Of a stretch of DNA of 64,000 bases, positions 14,775-26,993 are shown in pieces. The notes below the pieces were generated by a model, which did not search any database, had not been told where the DNA came from, and saw only the letters and a program-made list of their open reading frames with translations. The stretch is from NCBI RefSeq assembly GCF_910591885.1, contig NC_063281.1, forward strand, positions 8,075,700 to 8,139,699, in the 5' to 3' direction. Positions within the stretch are counted from its first letter, which is position 1. The number at the start of each line of letters is the position of its first letter. This DNA comes from Bombus terrestris. Lineage: Eukaryota > Arthropoda > Insecta > Hymenoptera > Apidae. A program made the translations under genes and the position numbers.

Positions 14775-17700
14775 GTATGCACTCATTCCTCAACTGCGAT
14801 CGTAAGATCTTACCGCTCGCATTCTTCGGTATCTCATTTATGAAGGTAACTCCTCCTGAAATTATTACAAATTCACGTTCGATTACCTTACATTATCGAT
14901 CAGGTAAATAAGAAGTACAATATTAAACGAAATTTGTATCGTACAAAAACAATCAAAAACAGGTTGAACGTAAAATAATGATAGATTAATAGAATATATG
15001 TAAAAAATTCTACGATATTATTTAACTACTTAAAAAGCTTACTTTATGTACTGGAAAATTTACATAATATGATAGGAAAAAGATGGATGTATTCATTGGT
15101 ACGTTAATCGTTTTTATATACGAAACATGACATCACAAATTGCATTCTGTTTCGCATTAAACGTAAACTGAAAAACTTTACCTCGCAGCTGTTTGTATTC
15201 TGACACTTTGCTTTTAATGAAATCTTTAATGTCATCCTCAGTCACTTTTGACCCTTTCCTTGTCACTACGAAAGCTTTTGGTACCTCACCGCACCTTTCG
15301 TCCGGCAGACCGATCACAGCTGCCTCCACGACGTCTGGATGCGATCTTAGTATAGCTTCCATTTCAGCTGGTGGTACCTGACGCAAAATTTTAAATCGAT
15401 AAAGGAACGAGATTTGAAAAATAAGCAAATTGGTGTTTTTTATGAAGAAATGAACGCTTAAGAATATATTAATAAAAAATATACTAATAAAGTTTGTATC
15501 GTACAGAAAGTATATGGCGTAATGCATGACTCAATACTTTGATCCTGGAAGATAGAAAGAATTAATAAAATGTAATGCGCTTTATATAACTATAAAAACG
15601 TAACTGGCCTTACGTCAATTGGAAAAATTAATTGGAAAAATTTCTATGAATACTACGTATATATATATATATAGTATGTATGTACTATGTAATTATATAA
15701 AAAAATGCAATTATTCGATTATCGAAATTACATAGGCGACAAAGTAAAAGTTCTGTAATACAACCAACTTAATATTGTTTACTAGTTCCATATATTTTAT
15801 ACACAAAAGTACGTTTGATAGTACATATGAATAATGATAAATGGTAGTACTCGAATTTTTCGACAGAGTCACAAAATTTAGTGAAATAAAAATTAAGTCA
15901 TGTTAGCGTTACCATAGTGATATATCTCTTCTTATTTACACGAAAAATGATTGGCATGTATAAGTATGGGATAAGTGGAAAATAGATTTAATTGAAGCTT
16001 TTTGCGAATATCTCGGAAACTAAGGTCGAGCGGCGGTGACATGGATAGGGAAAAGTTGTCCAGAATAATAATCTCGATAACATATTTCAAACGTATTAGA
16101 TTAGGATTACCAGGTAAGGAAGATTGATATATTATCTACTAATTCTATGAATGGAGGTATCATTTACCTGAAATCCTTTAACTTTGATTAACTCCTTCAT
16201 TCTATCCGTGATAAAGAAATCGGATTCTTCGTCATAGTAAGCAATGTCCCCGGTTTTCAGCCAGCCATTCTCGACGATCATGTCGTTCGTGGCACTTTCA
16301 TTGTTTAGGTAGCCTTTCATAACATGAGGCCCCCTGACCCATATTTCACCGACTTGACCTTGTTCAGAAATATCTTCTTTCGTACTTTGATCGACTAATC
16401 GTACCTCGCAACCAACAATGTTTTTTCCGACACTTCCTGGTTTCGAATCACCTACATCCAAGGTAACAACTGGCGAGGTTTCCGTCAATCCATATCCTTG
16501 TTGAAAGAAATTAAACAAATGATAAATATTTTTTAGAATTTCGACTTTATCAAAAGAAGTTCAACTTTAATGAAGCACGAAAGATTCGGGAATAGAAATT
16601 TTAGGAATTAGAGTTAAAGTCTTACCTTGACAGAGTTTCAACTGATCGGGGTTTAACTGATACCTTCGATAGAAATTTTCTACGTCCGTTTGTGATAATG
16701 GAGCCGCACCACTGATAAAGTGATGCATGCTTTCGTAAACGTGTTTCTTAATATATGTACAAGAGTTCAAGAACAGAAGTATCGGTGGGACTATGTAAAG
16801 ACCTGTCACCTGTGGAATAAAGTACACTTGAAAACATTCCTGAAGTATATGTCGCCAAATAAAAGATATATTCCAACAGAATTCTCACCTTGTGTTTCAT
16901 TAAAACGCTAACAAATAGTTCTGGCGTGAACTTTGGAACAGTAATTAATTTTGCACCGGAGGCGATACGCGGTAACACCATGCCGTTCAACCCGAAAATA
17001 TGGAAGAAAGGTAATATTAAAGGTAATACTTCTTGGAAGTCGGCTGCAAAAATAATTAATCTCGTCAATGATGCTTGATATTAAACGAACAAATAAGTTT
17101 ACGATACTAAGATGATAAGCAATAATAATAAACAATAATAAACGATGCTTACCCGTTGTAGTTTGCCACATTTTCTCTTTGCACGTCTGTTCCACCATTT
17201 GCATGTTACTGACTAAATTATTATGCGTCAACATCACTCCCTTTGGCAAGCCTGTCGTTCCACTGGAGAATGGTAAAACAGCCAAATCGTTTGGTGACGT
17301 TTGATAACTGGTTATAGGCGGTAACGTTTTGCCACGTGCAATGAGATCCTATAAAAGTTTCATTATCTTGAGCCAATGTTCAACTCGTACCGATTATACC
17401 AAACGGTTTCACGCCTACGAATTCGAATTCAATCAATTTATCCGAGGTGCTCGACACTATGATCAATTTTAGTCCTCACCTTAAACGGCACGGTACCATC
17501 GGGAATAGGTCCGCTACCATCTTCGATAACCACCAAGTGTCCTCCAGATGCGAGGATATCTCTCGAAGCTTGGAGTACGATCGGTGCAATTTCTGCCACT
17601 GTAATGACCGCCTTCGCGTTCGCAATCTTCAGTTGCCTCTGTATTTCATCTGTTTGATAATAGAAAATAATTGAGAATGATTTGTAGAAAGAGAACAGAA

Positions 17701-18681
17701 ACAGAATTGTTAACAAAATTATGTTGATTAATTCCTTTTCTTCCACATATCGAATAATTTAATATGCGAATACGTTTTACTGATTATGCGCATTTATCTA
17801 AATATACCAGCGCAAATGTATATTAAGTAGTTAATTTCTTGCTGAATCAGTAATGAATACAACTCACCAGACGTATAGGTAGGATTCACTGTAGTAACAA
17901 TAAGATCGGCCTCTAGGATACCGATAGTACCTAAAATCGCTTCCGGATAATTGGGCGATATCAAGGCCACTACGTCGCCCTTTCTCAAACCCATATTTAT
18001 CAAACTTCTTCCGATATAATTAGTTGCGTCCTTCGCTTCGCTGTACGTATACTTTCTTCCGGTCACCGAGCACTCCTAATATAGTAACATCGATTGCATT
18101 AGAGTCATCGAATTAGCATAGAAAATTACTATTTGCATCATTTTGAAATGTGTAGCTACTAAAAATTATCCTAATCAGCAACTGTTGCAGCTGTGTTGTA
18201 ACAATTAAAAGTCGTTTGTTGTAACTTGATCATATTCGTATGAAACGAACATAAGAACGTAAGCGCACTACGCGCCGCTCTTCAAGAGTTACTCGTGCTT
18301 ATCGTATTTAATTATTATTATCGCTCCCACAGACGACTGTTGTGACTTATAACAGTAACAAAGAAATTGTTCCATTCTTTCACTGCTCTAATAAAGAGGG
18401 AAAAGAAAGAAATTGTAATAATTTGTTTATAATATTACCAGCGCAATATTGTTAGCGAATTTCGTAGCATTGCTCCAGATGTATTCCTGAACGAGCATCT
18501 CGTTCGGCGTAAACTCGCCGAACGGCGACAAGAAAATCTTTTTTCCATTTTCATCCTCCATGATCTTCTGTCGCGCCAATGTAGAAGTGCGTCTCGCGAA
18601 CTGGTTTGCAACTTTCGTCCCGCTCTCCGATATCTGGCTTAGTCTTCGAGCACAACGAAAAATTTGCCTGACGCCCGTCAT
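14770..18681 (-). CDS. Acyl-CoA synthetase, 4-coumarate-CoA ligase/luciferase-like, 588 aa
   Basis: ANL-superfamily enzyme that adenylates a carboxylic acid (probably a fatty acid) with ATP and transfers it to CoA. Exons on the minus strand: 18681-18439, 18075-17868, 17649-17480, 17348-17153, 17043-16889, 16809-16626, 16496-16168, 15377-15182, 14855-14770. All junctions are GT/AG and in frame, giving 1767 nt. Visible motifs are the ATP P-loop SSGTTGLPKG (residues 235-244), GYGLTETSP (386-394), GWLKTGD with Asp469, the hinge DRMKELIKVKGFQ (483-495), and NASGKILR with catalytic Lys576. The start is the ATG at 18681. The first 40 residues are rich in Arg/Ser and nearly free of acids, like a mitochondrial presequence, and the C-terminus (ECIQ) is not a peroxisomal SKL signal. 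Drosophila pudgy or CG6178-type enzymes are possible relatives; the exact orthologue and substrate are not settled. Confidence 0.93.
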
Positions 18682-21600
18682 TATTTGCACGCAATATTTT
18701 ATCCTAGTCTCCCAATAATTTGTTAATAGTTCGATAGTAACACTTTAACGAACTGTTAGCAGTTTATGGGATCACGTCGAACGGGTACGTTCTGGAAAAG
18801 AGATAAAAACGATGACAATTGAATCGCATAAAAATGATTTTTTAGCTGTGGAAATAACGTGTACCGAGTAAGGCACGCGGTTCAATGTGGGTCAACTGAT
18901 TTGACGTTAAGAGGAACGAAGACGCAGAACGTTGAAAGTAGAAATACTTACAACGACAACATAAATCGCGTAAACATCTAGATCGAAATCTTATAACTAT
19001 ACGAAACGATTACAGAAGTTAATAAAATTTTAATCCGGACAACATCATTTTTTCCTGGTAATCCATATGTTCATGATTAACAAGCTTTTTCCAGGAAGTC
19101 CTTCGAGGTGACAATCAAGATATCAACAATAATGTATAAATAATTATGCCAGTTTGTTGATTGCATCATCATACACCGATGGGACAAGTTACGCTGCGAC
19201 GAACAGACCGAATGTAATGTCTGTAAGAATGTCTGTGGAATAACAAACGGACTACGTTAATCAGTAGATTGAATTGTTTGCGACGGATCAAAGGAATCTG
19301 AATTAATAGAACGACAAACTGCGAGTGAAGAATATAGTAGAAGATCAAAGTACAACATGGTTATCGACATTTACACACTTCATCTAGTTGTTATCTTATT
19401 CTCAGCCACACGTAAATATAGCGGCTCCTTCCTACATTATCGCGGTAAATCGAGGAACAGTCTACCAAATGACTTGCAGTTGTCGAGTATGACTCTGCTT
19501 CATTCAACGTTGTCTTACACAATAAACTGTTCCCGTCGAAAAAAGTTATCATTTATAAATTTTTACAGTATTAAACACTAATCACAGTATTAAACTAGAT
19601 ATTAATGAGCGCTCAATTTGTTCGTAAACAAGCTCTCGGAGAATCAAAGATGATATCATTGGTATCGTACCGTATATCGCGTCGGCTGAAACAGATTGTG
19701 TGATAAGTCGATGTTAAATGTTTCGATCGAGAGACCATTGAACTTTCTCAAAAGTACGAATAATCCTGCACCGTCTGAAGCTTCTACACCTACGCATTTG
19801 GAACGCCAGATGGTGCTTTGGCCTCGAATAACATTTTGCGATAGCTTCCTGAGGATGAACGTTCGTTCGCTAGGCATTGGCGGCGACTCAGACAGACAGA
19901 GATTTAGTTTTCGCTATCTTGCGTTTATTATTCGTTACGAGCAATAGCAAACTTACGATATCACGATAAAACGGATGTTGAGCCTCTTATAAACCCAGGA
20001 AACGTTGCCTTCGCGACGAATGCAAGTACGCGATAAACATCCGTTTATGTCAAATACATTCGAAACACTTGATCGACCGTAAATAAAAATTATTCGAAAC
20101 TAGATACCGTCTAACTTTTGACCAGATCTATGATCTCGACGCAGAACTAAGCGTGTTTACAATTTTCATCGATCGATCGATTTTTACTCGGCTGACCTGT
20201 TGCATAGGAAAATCCGATTTCTGATTTCACTTACTTTTATGCAAGTAAAATCGCAAACCGGTTTTCATATAGTGGATGTCTTTTGTTTCAATACCGATCG
20301 CGATCGATTAAGAAGGGGTCAATCCAGCGTCGATAAAATACACTTGTCAAACAGAGAAAAACGTAAGAAAACGTGCAAACCTTGATGATCTTCTTGAATA
20401 CACGGTGTAAATGTTAGTGCGTAGCCGTAGGACTCGAGTCGTTGTTGTCGGCTTAGACGTGATGTATTTGGGAAAAGTCGCAATACCGCGAACCTACGTA
20501 CGACACAGAACTGGCGAAGCTTACTCAACTAACTGACTTTCACTGACAGACTACGAGTTTCTGTTGCAAACCATTTAACTTCTGCCCGCCTGTAGATACG
20601 CCATTCCCCCACCCAACACTCTAGCAGAGGAGGCGTGTACAGGGATGGTTATTTGTATGCGAAAACTATAATGACGCTTTCACGAACGACTGTATTTTCA
20701 GTACACTTTGCTCGATTGCAAGTAATTGATTCTGTCATTATGATAACATCCGCAACGCGGACGCGTGTGTTCACGAACATCGATTAATGTTCTTCCCGCT
20801 TTCGACGGTGATTTAAATGCAATAAAATTTAGTCGATTAGTTTGAGACAGACCTACTATTTATTGTTAGACTGATAACTAGATATCAGGTTCCTCTTATC
20901 GTTCTGGCAATTATACCATAAATACATTCACATATATGAATATTTACATTAGACTGAGAATATTTATGTTAAGACATATAAAACAGTAGAAAATCCACAT
21001 GATACTCGCGGATGTATAAGTTACTCAGAGTGTTTATTACAATATTCACGAGTATTCGTTCAATTAGATTACAGAAAGTATTAATTTACTTTGAGGCATG
21101 AAGTTTGCATATATTATGTACAATACTTGTTACGCTTTGGTCGATGTTACATAATCAAAATGAACTGATCTTACCATTCGTATTATATAACCATACTCCT
21201 GTGGAATATAAAGGTGCTAAACATCGTGGTATGGCGCTGTACGAAATTGTCAAGGGAAGAATAAAAAGAAAATTCACGTCGGTATTTCCGACGGTTTGAA
21301 CCATACAGAGACCAACTTGGACTTTGTATCTAAAAACGTCTCCCCTCTTGCCATCTAGTGACGGGATTCCGACCTTTTAGCGCTTTATCGTTCGTTGACA
21401 AAACGAACACCCTATAGGTGAGCCTTAAGCAAATAAGCTCGATACATTTATTTATGAATATAAGACAAAGCAATTTGATTGCTAATGCAACAGCATCTAA
21501 GCGTCGATGACCTGGTAACGTTATGTTAATCGATGAGAATCACATTTTTTCATTGTTTCAACGTCGTCTGTATTTAACTCCAACTATTGCACCCGGCACA

Positions 21601-22703
21601 TTGTCGAGGGGTCGATGCGTCGGCGCGTCGTCATCGACGCCGACTCCAACGTTGCGTCCAGGTCCGTACGACAAGTGTCGTGAAATACGTGTCAATAAAT
21701 GTGAAATATCATTCATACTTATATCTAATACATCTACATTTCAAATTCTTAATCGCAAGTCATTTCCTCCATAAGCACATAAATTAACGTTGCAATACAC
21801 GAATATGTCATTTAAAAGCGAAAACAAACTACTCTAAAATCTTCGTTACTCCAGGCACTTACGAAGGTCTATTTACATAAAACGAATAAGCTATTCGAAT
21901 ATATGTCTTGATAAAATATTTGACCGCAAAATAAATTCATTTGGTTAGCGGTGAGTCAACCGGTCAAACAATTAAGCGCCCCACGAAGGTTCATCCCTGT
22001 TCGCAAAGGCAACGACGCCATGTCGACGTTCATCCCTATAGCTTGGCCTCGTTGCAACCCCCGTTACGTCCCCAGTTGACCGTGAACCGCGACGAGCAAG
22101 TATATTGAGAAACGGGATATTCGTGTTATTCGTCGCAACGCTAGATCATCGTCGAACACCAGGTCACTGTCGCTAAGCGAGTCTGTGCTATGAATGAAGA
22201 CCCAACCTTTTCATTTCGAGGTAATTATAAAAAGAATCGGCCTAATTGACGTGTTTGTATCGACAGACGGAATGGTCATCGTCTATCCGTCACGTCAGCA
22301 AGATTGCGTCATTGCAAATCAATTTATTCCACTTTTCGTGTCGTAGCTTTTGAGATCGTACAATCGTGGGTGATCTGTTCTTATCGACATAGCGTCATAC
22401 GGAACAGGGAAATGATGACTAATGAGGTCAGAGTGCGTGAAAATTTTTCCTTCCATGCCGTTTGTACAGCTAACGGTCGTTTTACACGATCGTATAAATA
22501 TTCCATGAGAAACACGGACAAAGACGTCACGAATATAGACTAATAGATAGTACGGTATTGAAAAAATGACGAGTACTACTTAGTAAACTTTAGTAAACCT
22601 CCGAATAAACAAACGACAATAATTTACGACAACGTTGTTCATTCGAGCGCAAGCAGAAAGAAGGAATAAGTGAAGGAATAAGTGTGTATTTTGCGTTTCG
22701 CAG
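18682..22703. other. Divergent intergenic region
   Basis: It lies between the acyl-CoA synthetase start (minus strand) and the first recognised exon of the plus-strand zinc-finger/membrane gene. The promoters of both, and the unidentified first coding exon of the latter, should be here. No other gene is supported; short ORFs such as 19696-19947 lack domains or partner exons. A CTCF-like motif lies at 21349-21361. Confidence 0.6.
21349..21361 (-). promoter_or_regulatory. CTCF-like motif
   Basis: The minus strand reads TCACTAGATGGCA, which fits the CTCF core CCASYAGRKGGCR at 12 of 13 positions. It sits between two divergent genes, a usual place for an insulator. Occupancy is inferred only. Confidence 0.4.
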
Positions 22704-25700
22704 GTCTTGATAGTGTTACTGTTATCCGTAATCCCCTGGCCAGGACCCAGCGTGTTTAAAATATCATGCCCCCGCGATCGGGCGTCCGTGGTGAGGAGGA
22801 TAGTTCAGAAGGTAAAGAAAATTTGCGAAATGTCCATTTGTAGCAATTTTTTCGCTGTGGAAAATCCTTCAACTTTCTCGAGGTTTCAGAGATGGATGCC
22901 AATTCTGAAGAGACATCAAGTAGAGCTGCCTCTGGAGTGCCCGTTCCACGAAAGTCGAGATATTTTTCGACCACAGCAAAAGGCGAAACACCAACACAGA
23001 CCGTCACAATGGACCTGCGGTCTGTGTGGCAAATCCTTCTACGCAGAGAAACACTTGGATGCCCACTTCGATAACAGACACAAAAGCAATGTTAACACGG
23101 TTCGTTTTCCTTCTTTCGATTCGCTCGAGTAAATATAATTTGTTCGACATATAGAGTGTAGAATTGGAGATGTCACGACTCGTTTAGAAAGCCTCGTTTC
23201 TATCAAAATTACCATTCCGTTAGAATAATTGCCATAATTGTAATTATAAATATATACTCTTATAACGGGATAATAAAGGAGGGATATGCTTCTAGAGAAA
23301 AACATCGTGTAAACTTCATCGATTTTATGAGACACCTCCCATTTTCCACCTGGCACAGAAAATCTATCGACACTCCTTCGCAACGCACACAAATAACTTC
23401 AAATACGGTAAGACCAGTTGCCAAGTGTGTCAATTATAAATGAAACTGTTGGAGGCTAGGCGGAAGACGCGGTGTGCCTCGCGGATTACTGCGACATCAT
23501 GAGATGCGACGTGCTTGGAAATCGTGATTTCGAAAATTCCCTGGTGGACGACGAGGCTGGCCACCATAGCACGGATATACAAGTTTGGAAAGAGAACACG
23601 GAGCAACGTCACACATCTGTGATGCCTTGTGAGTCGCGAGGCAGTTTCTCGGGCACGTATCCGGTCGAGAAAGCCTGCACTATTCCCGGTGGCGGAGCTG
23701 TCACCAACATTCAGCAATATTGTCATCGAGAAGACAGCGGGGCTTTAGAGAATCATCGTTTGCCAGGAACTGCGTACCACGTCGAAATCGCTGGTCCGGA
23801 TAACAGGAGTAACGCCTGCGACAACGGCGAAGAGGACGAAGACGAAGAAGACGAGGACGATGAAGAGAATCTCGTGGAAGCGGCGTTACCAGCCGTCGAC
23901 AAAAAGAGGCGTAAGGGGTTGCATCTGAGGAAGCTGAAGGCCAACTGCAAGCCGGAGGAGCTGCAGAAGCTGAAGTTGCAATGCGAAGTTAGTTGACTTC
24001 GTGGGAAGATTGTAGAAAATTTTTTAAATGAAGGGTCTGATTTATCTCTTGGAAATCATCTCGATGAAACGTCGATAAGATCTAGGAATAGTCGAACGAT
24101 ACGAATAAGTGGACGACTTCCTTGGTTCTATAAGATAATATCTGCTCGTGAGAGAAATAGTATATCTTTCAATACCATATGAATTCAGAAACGGCCTATT
24201 TCTCTGTCCTCTATGCAACTCGAAGATTACAGATCGGTGTTTGAGTATGTAAGATTATCGTTCTAGTAGCTGTTGTATTGTCCTTGGAAGCTTTAGTCAT
24301 TACAAAACGCTTTGGCATTACTTAATTATTGTTCCGAATAATCTCGTAAATATAGGTACCTTTCCTTGTAGAGCATTCGAGAGAGGATTAACCACTTCCT
24401 AGCCTCGTTTGTCGTTCCATTTATCTTAAAATGACTAATCACTATTTTGCTAGAGTCACGTAAACTTTCTAAACCCAAACGAGTATCACGAGTATCATGA
24501 GTATTAACGTATAATCTTCCGTATAATCCGTAGACTAAAAGCACGGTTAATGAGGAAATAAAAAGTGTTGTAACAAATTGTGGCATAGGATGAAATAACA
24601 AGCACGTATCATAAATATCGTGTTCTTTTATGTCACGAAAGTGTTATCATTTGAATAATGTCAACAGGTACTGATCCGCGATTGCATCGCTGGACTCTTG
24701 ACGAATCTTTCGGTACGAGATTTCCAGGAAATGGAAGGTATGCCGTTCGTTCAATTTGATAAACGTCTTATCGACAAGTCGGATTTCCAATTTTTATCAT
24801 TCTCTCTCTTTTTAGGTGAGTTGAATCGCGCGATATGCTGGTATCTTAGCTGCGACAGGTATTGGGAAGATACAAAAAAGCAACAGAGGCACACACCTTG
24901 GTACCTGTTAAGCATTTTTCTGCTTGTTCTGTCTTTGTCCATTTACGCGTGCTACTACATTATTTGGGTGCTGTTCAAGTACGTACGTTGAAACATATTT
25001 ACACATAACAATGTCGCCCTACGATTTATCATCGTTCGCGTGTGTATAAAAACAACGATAAGAGAATTTATCAGCACGACGACTGTCGTCACATACGCAG
25101 CCAGGCAGATCTAATTAAAGATTCAACACAATACAAATATGTCAAATGTTTACAATAATGATAAGTCACATACTCTTTTCGTAACTTTGTTAGAAATCGT
25201 TCCAAAATTCGATATTAAAAATTGCACATATGTATATCTACGTAGAATTAAACTTAAGATATTAATGAATAGCTTGGATGAAAGTACAAATATAACTGTT
25301 TCTTTTTATGCACGTAAATGTTTAGACGTTCGAAGATTTACATTGTTTTTACACCGAAGAACCTGATAGTATAGAAAAAATGACATTCGAAATCATTTTT
25401 ACAATTCAAAGACACGAAGGCGTCATTAATCCCATAAATTCTACTTAAGATACCAGATATCAATATTCCCACTCGAAACATATTACATATTTTTAACCAA
25501 AGATATCATTCATCTTATCCAAATGCAGTACATACATTGTATTTATCCTTGTTAATTACCGTGATTCATCATCGAGACATCAATCTTTCAGTTCAGCAGA
25601 AGAAGACAGGTTGGATGGAACGGGAAGCTTAGACTACACGGATGGAGATCTAACGGCTACGTCCTCGTTACACGATCAGAGTGGTCCTGGCGACAGTAGA

Positions 25701-25923
25701 ACCAGTGGCAGAAGAAAAGGTGAGCCAGGGGACGATAATCTTCCTTCGAACGAAGAAATGCCCGATCATTATATATACGTAACCTATCCACCCGAGCTAA
25801 AGCAGCGATTACTGGACAGGTAAATAAGATGAGAAAAGATGAAACAAGTATGGGACATTGGTATCGAAATCGTACAGTGATCTTCCTGGTTGCAGCTGCT
25901 ACAATAGAACCACTCGACTATAA
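22704..25923 (+). CDS. Unidentified C2H2 zinc-finger, single-pass membrane protein (5' end incomplete)
   Basis: I do not recognise the family. In-frame exons: 22704-22811, 22890-23099, 23460-23987, 24668-24737, 24816-24978, 25592-25819, 25896-25923, giving 1335 nt (444 codons plus TAA at 25921). In order the protein has a hydrophobic run (VLIVLLLSVIP) that could be a signal peptide; one C2H2 finger, C-x2-C-x12-H-x4-H (CGLCGKSFYAEKHLDAHF, final His four residues on); a cysteine cluster CLADYCDIMRC; an acidic tract of about 16 residues; a conserved-looking segment with the sequon NLS and CWYLSCDRYWEDT; one membrane helix (WYLLSIFLLVLSLSIYACYY); and a polar tail ending SCYNRTTRL. The initiating Met must lie on an upstream exon joining in phase 0, which I could not identify. 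The donors after exons 2 and 3 are weak (GTTCGT, GTTAGT) but keep the frame. It runs divergently from the synthetase and convergently with the transporter. Confidence 0.78.
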
Positions 25924-26073
25924 AGTCGAAGAGGTAACAGAAGGGTGGACAAAGATTCGTTCGGAAGTACGAGAACAGCTCGCTCGGTACCACAAGTCGG
26001 TCCCACGGCAAAACACCTTCTTCCTTATTTTTCCCCCTCTCTTAATCTTCGTGTTTTGTATACCAACCGTGAG

Positions 26074-26079
26074 AATAAA
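26074..26079 (+). terminator. Candidate poly(A) signal of the zinc-finger/membrane gene
   Basis: First AATAAA on the plus strand after the stop codon, about 150 bases downstream. Plausible 3' end; not otherwise supported. Confidence 0.35.
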
Positions 26080-26340
26080 TTACAAAACGTACACGAGAAA
26101 AGAATTTGTTGTCAATACCTCTGTTCGCGTTATTTATATTTCGTTTGACTAAACTATCAACGTATGTCAAAGCTTTATACTTAAGATAATATTCTATCGA
26201 ATCGTTCCGATAATTTGTATAATTTGTTTCTTCAAGTGCATTACATAAAGAGAACATACTTCTCTGTTTAAAAAATTCGTTGAATGATATTTTTATTGTT
26301 ATCTCGGTAATGTAACGACGATCTACTCGGCCAAGGAATG

Positions 26341-26366
26341 CTGTTTATAGCTTTATCTATAAACAG
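26341..26366. repeat. Perfect 10-bp hairpin between convergent genes
   Basis: CTGTTTATAG at 26341-26350 and CTATAAACAG at 26357-26366 are separated by six bases. It lies in the spacer between two convergent genes. It may be chance or the edge of a decayed element. Confidence 0.45.
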
Positions 26367-26613
26367 TTTCGCAAGCCTACGATAATCAGTTTCGCTTATA
26401 GCAAACCACGCTCATGTTTCTTTCGACTATAACACGTGTTGATCTTGTTTGGCGATCTTTTTAAAGAACGATGTATTAATGCCAAATTTCTTGTAAATTT
26501 CTTGTAATTTCTTGTAAAACTAGAGAAACAAGGTACTGAAATAACTGGTATGTTAAAAAAAAAAAAGAAAAAACATATAGAGAGGAAGTGAGAAGCATAT
26601 GAAGATAGCAACC

Positions 26614-26847
26614 ATTTACAAGTGGTCAAAGAGATTTCATGAAGGAAGAGAAGAGATGGAAGATGATGCTCGACCTCCTACCGAGCAGTTCTAAAGAAGA
26701 ACTTTTATCGTGTTTATAAAGTTGTGTTATCACTGACCGGATAATCGCTGAAGATCTTAGTGTCAGTCGAGGAAATATGCATTCAATTTTAAAAGGCGAT
26801 TTAGAAATACGAAAACCCGACGCTAGAATTGCCTCACGATTTACTGA
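26614..26847 (+). mobile_element. Mariner transposase relic (N-terminal helix-turn-helix part)
   Basis: Two blocks resemble the N-terminal half of mariner transposases. 26614-26694 encodes a KWSKRFHEGREEMEDDARPP-type block and ends in TAA. 26729-26847, in another frame, encodes ITDRIIAEDLSVSRGNMHSI followed by IRKPDARIAS. The order and spacing fit the paired helix-turn-helix region. A stop and a frameshift separate them, the catalytic DD34D part is absent, and I see no terminal repeats, so this is a dead fragment. Confidence 0.85.
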
Positions 26848-26962
26848 TGTAATTCTACGAATTTTTTTAACAGACTAGTATAAAAGCATACGTTCACGAC
26901 AGGGACAATACATAAAAAAAATGCTGTAGGTAATAATACCTCCTTGGGTCAGTAGTTTCGGT

Positions 26963-26968
26963 TTTATT
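26963..26968 (-). terminator. Poly(A) signal of the SLC22 transporter
   Basis: On the minus strand AATAAA occurs about 26 bases after the transporter stop codon (26994), which would give a very short 3'UTR ending just before the mariner relic. Confidence 0.55.
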
Positions 26969-26993
26969 TTGAAATTGAAAGCTCGATTCGAAA

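Noticed and set aside
22192..22223. ATGAATGAAGACCCAACC followed by GTAATT as first exon of the zinc-finger/membrane gene
   Set aside because: It would join the next exon in phase 1 and hit a stop, whereas the downstream exons need phase 0.
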